Shown here in pieces: positions 1-8,753 of a DNA stretch of 64,000 nt (positions within the stretch are counted from its first letter, which is position 1; every line of letters starts with the position of its first letter). Source of the DNA: Flavonifractor sp. An100 (lineage in GTDB: Bacteria > Bacillota > Clostridia > Oscillospirales > Oscillospiraceae). The stretch is taken from contig NZ_NFMA01000017.1 in assembly GCF_002161175.1 (NCBI RefSeq), positions 1-64,000 on the forward strand, read 5' to 3'. The notes under the pieces were generated by a model that did not search any database, had not been told where the DNA came from, and worked only from the letters and a program-made list of their open reading frames with translations. Made by a program: the position numbers and the translations under genes.

Positions 1-290
1 TTCGGCCGGCGACAGGTTTTGGCCTGCCGCTTTTTGTGCTGCGATGGTTTTTCATGAGGCGTTGAAAGCCTGTTTGTCAAGGTTCACGCCCTCGCTACTT
101 ATTTTCGTAGCAAGGTGCCGTTCCGAATGTTGGGGACCAATTCCCCGTTGACAATCGGATTTGCGGGTGTTAGACTATTGTAAGATTATTTTGACAGTCC
201 CCTGTGAGAGTATTGTAGCATGTGAACCTACCCCCTTGTCAAGACTATTTTATAAATTTTTTATGATTGTCTATTTTGGAGGGCGCCGAC
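1..290 (+). promoter_or_regulatory. Leader region with a sigma-A-type promoter
   Basis: No gene is visible in the first 290 bases. A promoter fits at 148-176: TTGACA, a 17-base spacer, then TAGACT. It would drive the gene starting at 291 with an untranslated leader of roughly 110 bases. Small hairpins precede it (GCTAC..GTAGC near 94-111 and GGGGA..TCCCC near 132-146). The leader is AT-rich just before the ribosome binding site. I see no riboswitch signature. Confidence 0.5.
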
Positions 291-1256
291 ATGTGGTATG
301 CCAAGATGTACTTCTCTGAGAAAAAAGAGGTTTTCCAATTCGATAGCCACGGGATCCAGGGCGTACCCTCGACCTATCGGGAGCTCCCGTTCCTGGAGAG
401 CCTGCTGTCTTTTCTGGAGACCGACTGTAAGGAGCTGGAGCCCCTGCTACAGCGGGCTTATGAGAATTGGTCCCTTCTGATCGACAGGGATGATAGAGAT
501 GCTGGGGTCCGTACCTTGATGGACCTGGGTGACCTTGGGAGCCGGCACATCTACCTGAATCTTCTGTATGTGCGCTGGTTTGAGCGGTTTGGACGCATGG
601 GGATCACCCAGGACCGGGGGAGCAGGGAGGATCAGCAGATGCTGAAGGAGCTGCAGGGCATCCCGGAACAGCTCCCGCTTTATCAGCAGCAGGTACAGCG
701 TTTCTTTGATCTCGTTCTGGATGTGGACAAGGCGGGGCGGGATCCCCAGCAGCAGGCATCGGCACACTATCTCTACGATGCCCCCAAGGACCCGTCTCTG
801 TTCTCCTTCCGGCCCATCCCCCTCAGCTTTGAACCGGTGGAGCCGGGCCGGTGCTCGCCGGTCCTGTATCCCCTCCACATTTCGGACATGATCGACTACT
901 CCCTGCGCAGCTGCGTGGAGCGTGGGATCACTGTCCGGCGGTGCAAGAACTGCGGACGGTGGTTCCCACAGACCGGCCGGGTCAGCGCGGAGTACTGTGA
1001 GCGCCCGGTGGCCTCCGGCCAGCAGACCTGCCGGGAGGCCGGGGCCTTCCAGCAGTGGACCAAGAAACAGTCTGACGATCCGGTGTTCAAGGCCTACCGC
1101 AAGGAGTACAAGAAACGCTTTGCCTGGATCAAGGCCGGCCGTATCACCGACGAGCAGTTCTACGCCTGGAGCGAACAGGCCAGAGAGATGAAAAAGAAAT
1201 GCGACCGGGAGGTCATCACCCTGGACGAGTTCAAGGACTGGCTGGGGAAGCCGTGA
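291..1256 (+). CDS. Zinc-knuckle protein of unknown function (DUF6076-like)
   Basis: A 321-residue protein. The start ATG at 291 follows TTTTGGAGGG with correct spacing; a TTG at 267 is in frame but lacks a site. The C-terminal third carries a probable metal-binding cluster, CKNCGRWF, then a Cys and a further Cys about 20 and 30 residues on (YCERP, QTCREAG), followed by a basic helical tail rich in Lys and Arg. That layout is seen in DUF6076 and other CGNR-like Firmicutes proteins, which are thought to bind nucleic acid, but no function is established and the family name is my recollection. It stands alone, on the opposite strand to the defence operon, with its own promoter and terminator. 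Confidence 0.6.
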   Translation: MWYAKMYFSEKKEVFQFDSHGIQGVPSTYRELPFLESLLSFLETDCKELEPLLQRAYENWSLLIDRDDRDAGVRTLMDLGDLGSRHIYLNLLYVRWFERFGRMGITQDRGSREDQQMLKELQGIPEQLPLYQQQVQRFFDLVLDVDKAGRDPQQQASAHYLYDAPKDPSLFSFRPIPLSFEPVEPGRCSPVLYPLHISDMIDYSLRSCVERGITVRRCKNCGRWFPQTGRVSAEYCERPVASGQQTCREAGAFQQWTKKQSDDPVFKAYRKEYKKRFAWIKAGRITDEQFYAWSEQAREMKKKCDREVITLDEFKDWLGKP

Positions 1257-1280
1257 GGACGAATCGGCAGAAAATGAACA

Positions 1281-1314
1281 ACGGGACGCGCCCAAAGGCG
1301 CGTCCCGTGTATTC
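1281..1314 (+). terminator. Rho-independent terminator
   Basis: A perfect 12-base-pair stem (ACGGGACGCGCC / GGCGCGTCCCGT) with a CAAA loop lies 24 bases after the stop codon of the zinc-knuckle gene. The T-rich tract after it is short, so it may act in both directions and also end the minus-strand operon, whose last stop is at 1375. Confidence 0.75.
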
Positions 1315-1374
1315 TTTGTATCGGCGATGCAGTTTTTGCATGGTCCACATGTGCTTAGGCTTCCTGTTTTGGGT

Positions 1375-1755
1375 CTATGACTCCGTCTCATAGGGCCAGG
1401 TATTGATGCCGCCGAATTCGTAGATATTGGTGTAGCCCAGTTCTACCAGGGTGGAGGATGCTGTCTTGCTACGGTTTCCGCTACGGCAGTAGACCAGAAC
1501 CGTGGAATCCTTCTCGGGGATCACCTCGGCGGCGGTATCCTCGTCGATGCTCCCCACCGGAAGCAGGACCGCACCGGAGATGTGGCTGCTGTCGTACTCG
1601 TCCTGCTCCCGTACATCCAGGATGATGACCTCCTGGGTGTCCATCATCTCTTTGGCCTCCTCCTGAGTGATCTGCTGGTAGCCGTCCGAGGTATTTCCTC
1701 CGCATCCGGTCAGCAGCAATAGGGATAACAGCAAAGAGGGGAATATTCGTTTCAT
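1375..1755 (-). CDS. Rhodanese-domain lipoprotein
   Basis: A 126-residue exported lipoprotein. The start at 1755 (MKRIFPS) follows GGAGG. The N-terminus is a lipoprotein signal with a hydrophobic core and an LLTGC lipobox, so the mature protein should be anchored at Cys-17 or close to it. A single rhodanese domain follows, with the active-site loop CRSGNRS (Cys nucleophile) and the LDVRE entry motif. Rhodaneses transfer sulfane sulfur or sense thiols; the substrate here is unknown. The start overlaps the stop of the upstream hydrolase gene by four bases (ATGA), so the two are translationally coupled. It is the last gene of the minus-strand operon. Confidence 0.85.
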   Translation of the reverse strand: MKRIFPSLLLSLLLLTGCGGNTSDGYQQITQEEAKEMMDTQEVIILDVREQDEYDSSHISGAVLLPVGSIDEDTAAEVIPEKDSTVLVYCRSGNRSKTASSTLVELGYTNIYEFGGINTWPYETES

Positions 1756-2285
1756 TTGAGTACCTCCAGAAGTCCGGCGGCAAAGGTTTTGTGCCCCTGC
1801 TCCGTAAAGTGGACGCCGTCGTAGGCCAAGGGGATGTCCCACTTTCCGGCGTCGGCAAAGCGGATGCCCAGATGCTCTGCCAGGGTCTGACAGAGTTGAG
1901 CAAAGGTGCGGGAATCGTCAATGAGTTGTTGGTTCGGCACCCACGCGCCCAGCTGTACTGGTGGTGGGGCAATCAGCAGGATTTTATTTTGATCCAAGGA
2001 GATGCCTGAGAGGAACCGATTCAGCTTCTCAGCGGCCTGCTCCGGACTTCTGCCCTGGAGCAGGTCGTTGGTTCCCAGCATGATAATCAGCAGATCGGTG
2101 TCTTCTGGTAAAACAGGAGCGGCAGATGGGATTTCCCGGCCGTTCTCTCCCATGTTGGAGACCGTCCATCCGGTCTCCGAAGCCAGGATGTCCACCCACC
2201 GGCTGTCCCCGTCATAGCGCCCGCCGAAATAGCCGTGAGGGTCGTAACCGTAGGTGTTGGAGTCGCCAAAACAGATGACATTCAT
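1752..2285 (-). CDS. SGNH/GDSL-family hydrolase
   Basis: A 177-residue intracellular esterase-like enzyme. Block I GDSNTYG carries the Ser nucleophile, GTND is block III, and DGVHFTEQGH holds the Asp-His pair near the C-terminus, so all catalytic residues are present. There is no signal peptide from the chosen start (MNVICFGDS, after AGAGGAAA); an in-frame upstream ATG would overlap the helicase gene. Family members act as arylesterases, thioesterases or lysophospholipases; the substrate cannot be told. It lies about 50 bases after the helicase gene and overlaps the rhodanese gene, so it is probably passenger cargo at the end of the defence operon. Confidence 0.85.
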   Translation of the reverse strand: MNVICFGDSNTYGYDPHGYFGGRYDGDSRWVDILASETGWTVSNMGENGREIPSAAPVLPEDTDLLIIMLGTNDLLQGRSPEQAAEKLNRFLSGISLDQNKILLIAPPPVQLGAWVPNQQLIDDSRTFAQLCQTLAEHLGIRFADAGKWDIPLAYDGVHFTEQGHKTFAAGLLEVLK

Positions 2286-2332
2286 TTGGTATTTCCTCTT
2301 CTCTGCGTGATATCGGGGGAGCTTCGATAGAC

Positions 2333-5056
2333 TCATTGCCCTATGGAGATCGTTGCTCTCAGCTCCCGTTCAAGCCGTTCTTTCTCTCCGCTTTCATCTG
2401 TCCGGAGCCGCAGTAGCGGAATACCGCATAGTTCAAAAATCCGGTTTTTCTTTTCATCTCTGTCTGCCTGGGTGCTTCCTGCAGCGTGAAACGCGACTCC
2501 ATCTACCTCTACTGCCAGCAGAGGAGACTTGTCCATCCTGCGGAACAAGAGAAAGTCCACATGGGTCAGGGGATTGCGGGCGTATGCGGTTTCCTCCTCT
2601 GTCAACATGGAGTAGTCTTTCACCAGATTGACCAACGACACATGGACTGCACAGTCCACAAAAGAAAACTCTTCCTTCTGGAGAACATCCTGGATCACAG
2701 CATAGAGAAGATTTTCCGAGTCATATTCCGAAACTCGCCCATGCTTTTTTAGAAAAGCCCGCCGCTGCTCGGCGTACCCCTGATAGAGCAAGTCAAAAAC
2801 GGAGTAGACCGAACTCTCGATCACCGCACAGTTGTTGTACTCGATATAGCGGGCCAGATCACCGTAGTTAGTCCGATCATTTTGTGGATCCTGAGAGGTG
2901 ATAACAGTTAGAGATTTGACAGCCCGGGATACCGCTACATTCAGCATTCTGGGGTCATCCACAAAGTCGGTAATAACATTATCCACCGAGGTGAGAATGA
3001 TGGCGTCCTTTTCCCGGCCCTGGAACTTATGGACGGTAGCCACTTCCAGGTTCTTGCCCAGCTGTGTTTGAATTGCCGCCACCTGATCTCTGTATGGTGT
3101 AATGATGCCGATACTCCCATACCCTTGTCTCGCCAGACTTGGAAGTACCTCCTGCCGAATCACGTCGATCTGTCTTTGATTCAGGTGACCACGGGCGTGG
3201 TTGCCAGGCGCTGTCCGATACATGGTCAGGACATCCGGCTCTTCATGGTCCTCTGTCATGACGATGAGCTTCCCACCGTAGAATTTCTGATTGCAGAAAT
3301 TGATGATCTTGGGATGGCAGCGATAGTGTTCCCGCAGGAGAACAGTGGGAGCCTCCGGCCATGTGGCAATGGCGGAGGAGAGCAGACTGTGGGAAGAGAA
3401 ATGGTAGATCTCCGGGAGAGAATACCGCACCCAGACTGCCTCGCTGTCCTGGAAGTTTTTGCTGTCCAGCACATTGGGAAGTTGCTGGAGATCTCCCACA
3501 ATGACGATATTACGAGCACTTGCAAAGGCGAGTACACCTGTGGCTAAATCTACTTGGGAGGCCTCGTCCACGATCAAGTAGTCATAAATATGTTCAAAGC
3601 TTAGCGTGCCTTTAATGGAGTAGGTCGTACTTAAGATTACTGGATACTCCCGGTTAAATTCCCCAGACTTCCCACGAAAATCCCGCATCTCAAAGCGACG
3701 ACGTGGCTCCTGCCAATGGAATTTTTCACTCAGCTCCGCCCGGAACAACCGCAGAGACTTTTCCGTCAGTTCCGCCATCTTTTCGTCAAATGAATATTGC
3801 TCAAGTTTCTTCTCCAGTTGAGCCTGCTCTTCCGCCAATTCTTGTCGGCGTACCACATAGAATTGCCGCTGGAGGTATGGAATCACCAGTTCTGACGTCT
3901 GGAGGAACACTTTCAGCGCACTGCGATTGAAGCGAAAGAGAATGGATATCTTTTGGAGCAGACCCAATTTACTCTCCTGCTGGGCATGCTGCTCGTATTC
4001 TAACCACAGGGATAAGATCTTTTGGGAGGAGAGGCCCTTCACCTCATCCTTTGGTGCCTGGGCATAGGTGTTGTAGTACTCACTAAAATAGTGTTGTTCC
4101 GGCGTCAGTTGGAGGAGTTCCTGTTCAATGGCAGCAATGCGGTTCTTCGCATTGAGCATCTCACCGAGTTCTTTAGAGAGGACGGTCACCTCTTGATCCA
4201 ACTGCGATTTCTCCTCCGGCTCCATAACCCAAGCCGACATGTCTGGATATTGTCCAGTCTGTGTCTCCAGAAAATGCTCCTTATTGGAACGACTCCCCAG
4301 AAAAGCAGTCAGAAACGAGAGCCCCTTCTTCTCCAATTTTTCCGCCACATTCAAGGTGGCGGAGTTATTGTTAGAGACAACGGCTACCGTCTGACCATTT
4401 CGAACCGCATTGGAGATGATATTCAGAATGGTTTGTGTCTTTCCGGTACCGGGAGGTCCCTGAATGATGCTGACCTGGGAGGAAAGGGCATTCTCCACTG
4501 CTGTTTTCTGGCTTTGGTTCAGGCCGAAGGGGTAGATGACTGCCTCAGGGAGCGCCTGCACTGCGGGCTTCTTGGAAGAATCCAGATAGCAAGACAGCAC
4601 GGTTACGTCGCTGACACTTTTGATCCGCTCATACTGGGCGCTCAGAATGTTGAGGCCGCCTTCGGCTACCAGGCTGACCGCCGCTGCTGTTTCTTTGAAG
4701 TATTCAAAAACGCCCGCCTGCTTCTGGTCCTTCAGGCAGTTTTTCTGGAGTTCCACTTGGCCTTTGGGGTATGTAAGGGCCTTTTTTCCTGTTCGGAGAA
4801 AACGGTAAAAGGGGCCAAAATCCAGAATCACATCAACCTGTGAAAGAGGATTTCCGTTCACGGCAATAATGAACTGCGATGGATCAATCCGGTTCTGTAC
4901 CTTCAGAAGCTGTACTTTTTCGGCATGGTAGTGATAGGCCTTTGGGGAATTGGTATAGATCACCTCGCACATACCGTTCTGAAAACGGAAGCTGGCGACG
5001 GAGTCGGTTTTATCCTGGCCATTGATTAAAATCAGGTATTGTTCTCCGTTCACCAT
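2333..5056 (-). CDS. Superfamily 1 (UPF1-like) helicase with C-terminal nuclease-like domain
   Basis: A 907-residue protein starting at 5056 (GGAGGAAGAGC before ATG). Walker A is GPPGTGKT near residue 200, with DEAS at about 500, GDLQQLP, an REHYRCHP segment, HKFQGRE and NVAVSRA: a complete AAA_11/AAA_12-type SF1B helicase. A long helical insertion separates Walker A and B. Residues about 820-890 (HVDFLLFRR, AVEVDGVAFH, then a Lys/Arg-rich helix) resemble the DUF2726/DUF559 Vsr-like endonuclease fold, with Asp and EVD as likely metal ligands. It follows the type III restriction subunit by only a few bases. I infer a DNA-processing partner of that system. Helicase-nuclease fusions of this kind recur in defence islands. 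Confidence 0.8.
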   Translation of the reverse strand: MVNGEQYLILINGQDKTDSVASFRFQNGMCEVIYTNSPKAYHYHAEKVQLLKVQNRIDPSQFIIAVNGNPLSQVDVILDFGPFYRFLRTGKKALTYPKGQVELQKNCLKDQKQAGVFEYFKETAAAVSLVAEGGLNILSAQYERIKSVSDVTVLSCYLDSSKKPAVQALPEAVIYPFGLNQSQKTAVENALSSQVSIIQGPPGTGKTQTILNIISNAVRNGQTVAVVSNNNSATLNVAEKLEKKGLSFLTAFLGSRSNKEHFLETQTGQYPDMSAWVMEPEEKSQLDQEVTVLSKELGEMLNAKNRIAAIEQELLQLTPEQHYFSEYYNTYAQAPKDEVKGLSSQKILSLWLEYEQHAQQESKLGLLQKISILFRFNRSALKVFLQTSELVIPYLQRQFYVVRRQELAEEQAQLEKKLEQYSFDEKMAELTEKSLRLFRAELSEKFHWQEPRRRFEMRDFRGKSGEFNREYPVILSTTYSIKGTLSFEHIYDYLIVDEASQVDLATGVLAFASARNIVIVGDLQQLPNVLDSKNFQDSEAVWVRYSLPEIYHFSSHSLLSSAIATWPEAPTVLLREHYRCHPKIINFCNQKFYGGKLIVMTEDHEEPDVLTMYRTAPGNHARGHLNQRQIDVIRQEVLPSLARQGYGSIGIITPYRDQVAAIQTQLGKNLEVATVHKFQGREKDAIILTSVDNVITDFVDDPRMLNVAVSRAVKSLTVITSQDPQNDRTNYGDLARYIEYNNCAVIESSVYSVFDLLYQGYAEQRRAFLKKHGRVSEYDSENLLYAVIQDVLQKEEFSFVDCAVHVSLVNLVKDYSMLTEEETAYARNPLTHVDFLLFRRMDKSPLLAVEVDGVAFHAAGSTQADRDEKKNRIFELCGIPLLRLRTDESGEKERLERELRATISIGQ

Positions 5057-5080
5057 GCTCTTCCTCCGTATCATGCAATT

Positions 5081-8000
5081 TTACCGCATCACTTTGTCCA
5101 ATAGAGCCTGATATCCATCGATTACATCATAGACTACATCTCCGCTGCTGATAGCCTTAAAGTGCTCTCTTGCGCAGTGAATCTTGGCCTTTTCAATATC
5201 CCGCAGTTGCATAGATCGCATGGAACCCTTGGTCTCCGCCACAAAATAGATGTGTTTCACCTTTCCTTCATAAAAGGCGATGGCCCAATCCGGATTATAG
5301 CGGCCCACCGGCGTGGAGATGTAAAACCCATCCGGCAGTTTCACATAGACGGCTACCTCTGATTTGATTTCCAGATCGTTGGCAAAATCCCGCTCGTTAG
5401 TGGAGTCATAGAGAATATGGTCATAGAGATGTTTGTCCGCCTTCATCGCATTGGTGCCCAGCCTGCCTTTGAGGGTGGGCTCGGTAAACACATCTGTGTC
5501 ATAACGGTCATCCAGAACGTGATAGGTGATGTGCTGAATGATAGCGGTGGCCTTCTGATCGTTGATAAGAGACGCGGCCTTTATAATGAACTCCTCCGGG
5601 TTCTCCTGGAACTGATTGAACACTACCGGCTGAATCCCGGTCAGGATGGCGATTACCGCTTTGCGGGTCAGGCTGGTTTCCTCCACCAGTTTGCCTACCA
5701 GGTCATACTTCACAGCACTGTTCGCTCGTACCTGCTTATCCTGGGAGTACAACTCGGATTTCTTTTTGGAGAAAGAACTTCCATCCAGTAGTGATTCCTT
5801 AGATTTGACTTCTTCCATGGAACCACTCTCTACCCTAAAATAGATTTTGGAAACTCGCAGATCCTTATCAAGAGATTGAATGGCCTTTTGGATTAGCTCT
5901 TGGGTGTCAAAGTCCACCACATAGACGGACTTGCTGTTAATTCTGGACCAGAGAGCCTTGAACTCCGGCATGGCCAGCTTGTCCGGGTCCACCTGCAGCT
6001 CCACATTGTTGCTCCGGGCGTTCTCTGGCTTCATAGCCCTGTCATTGTACACGGAGTCCAGAATTTCCAGAACAGAATCGGCGCAGTCTGCCGCTTCCTC
6101 CGCAATCTTCACCTGTTTGTTGGCCTTATCCTCGAAGAACTTGTCGGTCAGAGCGCCCTTGCGGTCCACATAGCCGTTGATGATCAGGTCATAGCAGATA
6201 GCCTGGGCGAGAACATCGTCCACCACCTGCTCATTGCCAGAGGTATCCCGGAGGACTTTACCCTTGAACAAGTCCGCCGTGACCGCACGGGGACGATCCG
6301 CCACGGCTTCAGCCATTTCAGACTGCAATCCCCGTGCAAAGCTATCATAGCTCTCGCTGGCGATGACCGTCAGCACATTGATGTTGTGGACGTCGTTTCC
6401 CAGCACATTGGCGTCCATACGCTCACCGTCCTGGTTGACGCACAGGCGGAGACCACGGCCCACCTCCTGGCGCTTGCGAACCTCACTGCTGCTCTGTTTC
6501 AGCGTGCAGATCTGGAACACATTGGGGTTGTCCCAGCCCTCCCGCAAGGCGGAGTGGGAGAAAATAAACCGCACCGGAGACTTTTTGGGGTCCCGGTCCA
6601 ACAACAGCTCCTTGTTCTTCATGATCAAATCATAGGCGTCTTTGTCGTCGGAAGTCCGCTCCTTTTTATCGCCCAGCTTGCTGTCGGTCATGTGTCCTTT
6701 TTTATCTACAGAGAAATAGCCCGCATGGGTGTCCTCAGCCTTGATGGATTTCAGATACTTGAGATATTCATCCTCCCCGATGCCAAGCTGCATGGTGGAG
6801 AGAATGTCGTTGTACTCCTCCTCGAACATATCCGCAAAGATGCCGTTGTGGGGCTGTCCGGCGGCGTCGTACTGCTTGTAGTGGGCCACCTCGTCGATGA
6901 AGAACAGAGAGAGCACTTTGATGCTCTTATAGAACAGCTGCCGCTCCCGCTCGATGTGGGAGAGAATTGTCTCCCGGATCTGGATGCGGCGGAGCTGTTC
7001 TTCCGTGACCTTGCCTACCACGTCCCCTGCGTAGAGCTTGACACCGTTCAAAAACTCCAGGGAGTCGTCCCGACCGTCAATGGCCTTCACAACGAAGCCG
7101 TTTTTATACTCCTCCAGCTTGGTGACGTCCCCGGAGTTGTCATAGAGGTTGTAGCCGATGCCCACCTTACGGGAGATCTTCCGCAGGCCGGACTTCCCCA
7201 TATAGTCGAACTGGATGGTGGCCGTGGGGGCTGCCTTGGAGAGGTTGATACCCTCCAGGTATACATAGCCGTCAGTGGCGGTGGAGCCGCTTTCGGTAAT
7301 ACCCTTGACGGCGATTTTCTTCACCAGCTTCTTGTTATATGCCTCCATGGCGTCCAAACGATAGACCATGTTGTAGATGCTGTCCGACTTATGAGTAGCG
7401 GAGTAGCGCAGGGTGAAGAGGGGGTTGAACTCTTTCAGCCGCTCCTTGGTCTGCTTGCCCTCCACAGATTGGGGCTCGTCGATGATCAGGATGGGGTTGG
7501 TTTTGGCGATGATGTCAATGGGGCGGCGGGAGCGAAACTCATCCAGCTTCATGTAGATGCGCCGGGCGTCCTTGCCCCGGGCGTTGAAGGCCTGGGAGTT
7601 GATAATCATCACATTGATGGAGCTGTCCGAGGCAAAGCGGTCAATCTCCGTCAGCTGGGCGGAATTGTAGATAAAGAACCGGATCTTCTTCCCATACTCC
7701 TCCGCAAGGTGCTCCTGGGTCACCTGGAAAGACTTGTAGACACCCTCCCGGATAGCCACGCTGGGTACCACCACGATGAACTTGCTCCAGCCGTAGTGCC
7801 GGTTCAGCTCGTACATGGTCTTGATGTAGGTGTAGGTCTTGCCCACGCCGGTCTCCATCTCGATGGTCAGATTATAGCGGCCCTCCAGCCGGGGAGAGGG
7901 GGCGATCTGGTTGGCCCGCTGGATCTTGTTCAGGTGCTCCAGCACCACCTGATCGCTGAGTTCCGGGACGATGGGCTCATTGCGCCAGCCGGTAAAACTC

Positions 8001-8143
8001 ATCTCCTCCAGGGTGAGCTGGTGAGCGTCGGAGCCCCGGTCCATCAAATAGGTGGGGGTCAGGTAGGGCTGCCCGGCGAACACATCCACCACGGCCTTAG
8101 CGGCGTCAGCCTGAAATTTTTGATGTTTGAATTGGAGTTTCAT
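5081..8143 (-). CDS. res: Type III restriction enzyme, Res subunit (helicase-endonuclease)
   Basis: A 1020-residue protein of normal length for Res. The SF2 helicase core shows Walker A METGVGKT near residue 97, Walker B DEPQS near 221, motif IV-V HSALREGWDNPN and motif VI QEVGRGLRL near 564. The C-terminal PD-(D/E)xK nuclease is visible as GRYNPDWA then AETKGS near 950-970. It should translocate or slide on DNA after recognising an unmodified site with Mod and then cut. It starts with ATG at 8143 after AAGGAAG. In contrast to a simple mod-res pair, a 196-residue gene lies between it and mod. The gene is uniformly GC-rich. Confidence 0.92.
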   Translation of the reverse strand: MKLQFKHQKFQADAAKAVVDVFAGQPYLTPTYLMDRGSDAHQLTLEEMSFTGWRNEPIVPELSDQVVLEHLNKIQRANQIAPSPRLEGRYNLTIEMETGVGKTYTYIKTMYELNRHYGWSKFIVVVPSVAIREGVYKSFQVTQEHLAEEYGKKIRFFIYNSAQLTEIDRFASDSSINVMIINSQAFNARGKDARRIYMKLDEFRSRRPIDIIAKTNPILIIDEPQSVEGKQTKERLKEFNPLFTLRYSATHKSDSIYNMVYRLDAMEAYNKKLVKKIAVKGITESGSTATDGYVYLEGINLSKAAPTATIQFDYMGKSGLRKISRKVGIGYNLYDNSGDVTKLEEYKNGFVVKAIDGRDDSLEFLNGVKLYAGDVVGKVTEEQLRRIQIRETILSHIERERQLFYKSIKVLSLFFIDEVAHYKQYDAAGQPHNGIFADMFEEEYNDILSTMQLGIGEDEYLKYLKSIKAEDTHAGYFSVDKKGHMTDSKLGDKKERTSDDKDAYDLIMKNKELLLDRDPKKSPVRFIFSHSALREGWDNPNVFQICTLKQSSSEVRKRQEVGRGLRLCVNQDGERMDANVLGNDVHNINVLTVIASESYDSFARGLQSEMAEAVADRPRAVTADLFKGKVLRDTSGNEQVVDDVLAQAICYDLIINGYVDRKGALTDKFFEDKANKQVKIAEEAADCADSVLEILDSVYNDRAMKPENARSNNVELQVDPDKLAMPEFKALWSRINSKSVYVVDFDTQELIQKAIQSLDKDLRVSKIYFRVESGSMEEVKSKESLLDGSSFSKKKSELYSQDKQVRANSAVKYDLVGKLVEETSLTRKAVIAILTGIQPVVFNQFQENPEEFIIKAASLINDQKATAIIQHITYHVLDDRYDTDVFTEPTLKGRLGTNAMKADKHLYDHILYDSTNERDFANDLEIKSEVAVYVKLPDGFYISTPVGRYNPDWAIAFYEGKVKHIYFVAETKGSMRSMQLRDIEKAKIHCAREHFKAISSGDVVYDVIDGYQALLDKVMR

Positions 8144-8155
8144 TTCTGTACTTCC

Positions 8156-8746
8156 TTATGCTGGCGTGTTAAAGACCGATTGAAGGACATAGGGGAGCGC
8201 AATTTTACCTACTTCAAACCCTTTTTCCGCAATCCATTTCAACACGCCTTGAGCCTTTTCCCATTTTGATTCTTTTGATTTCTCCGCAGACAGAGAGGCT
8301 AATTTCCCGCATAAGGTATCTTTGTCCTCGGCTGATAATGATTCCTGTGGTAAAGAATTGATGTCAGAAACCGTTTGATCCAGAGAAATAGAGATACTGT
8401 TTTTCATTGCCTGCTGAACATTTTGAGTGACGTTTACAGAATTATCATTGTTGCGGAGTAATTTATGCAGTCCAGAAGCTAAATTGAGTTTATAATTATA
8501 AAGTTTAGCACGAAGTATAGTAGCGTCACCGATATTGTCGACAGGGGTTGTCATATATACATGATGTGGGCTGTATGCATCAAGTCCACTTCTTATCCCA
8601 TCAATTTCGTTTTCATAAACCGCAACAATTTCATGCCGTAATTGTTTAGCTAATTCATCGCTTTTCTTTGAAATTGCTTCGTCAAGTTTCTCTATATATT
8701 CATCAAGTAGTTGAATTTTTTCTTCCATCGCATGAGTCATAAACAT
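8156..8746 (-). CDS. Small AT-rich protein between mod and res, unknown function
   Basis: A 196-residue protein with a strong start (GAGGGGGAT then ATG). The first 50 residues (EKIQLLDEYIEKLDEAISKK) look like a coiled coil. A Ser/Asn-rich middle section (NVTQNVQQAMKNS) leads to a helical, charged C-terminus ending in an amphipathic segment (KWIAEKGFEVGKIALPYVLQ) that could contact a membrane or a partner protein. I do not recognise a family with confidence; the C-terminal layout recalls small effector-like proteins found beside defence genes. It lies 7 bases after mod and 12 before res but is clearly more AT-rich than both, so it probably arrived separately. Confidence 0.75.
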   Translation of the reverse strand: MFMTHAMEEKIQLLDEYIEKLDEAISKKSDELAKQLRHEIVAVYENEIDGIRSGLDAYSPHHVYMTTPVDNIGDATILRAKLYNYKLNLASGLHKLLRNNDNSVNVTQNVQQAMKNSISISLDQTVSDINSLPQESLSAEDKDTLCGKLASLSAEKSKESKWEKAQGVLKWIAEKGFEVGKIALPYVLQSVFNTPA

Positions 8747-8753
8747 ATCCCCC

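Noticed and set aside
5900-8269. Long plus-strand open frame (789 codons) opposite the res gene
   Set aside because: It mirrors the GC-rich res coding strand, has no ribosome binding site and a composition typical of antisense shadows; res has all family motifs.
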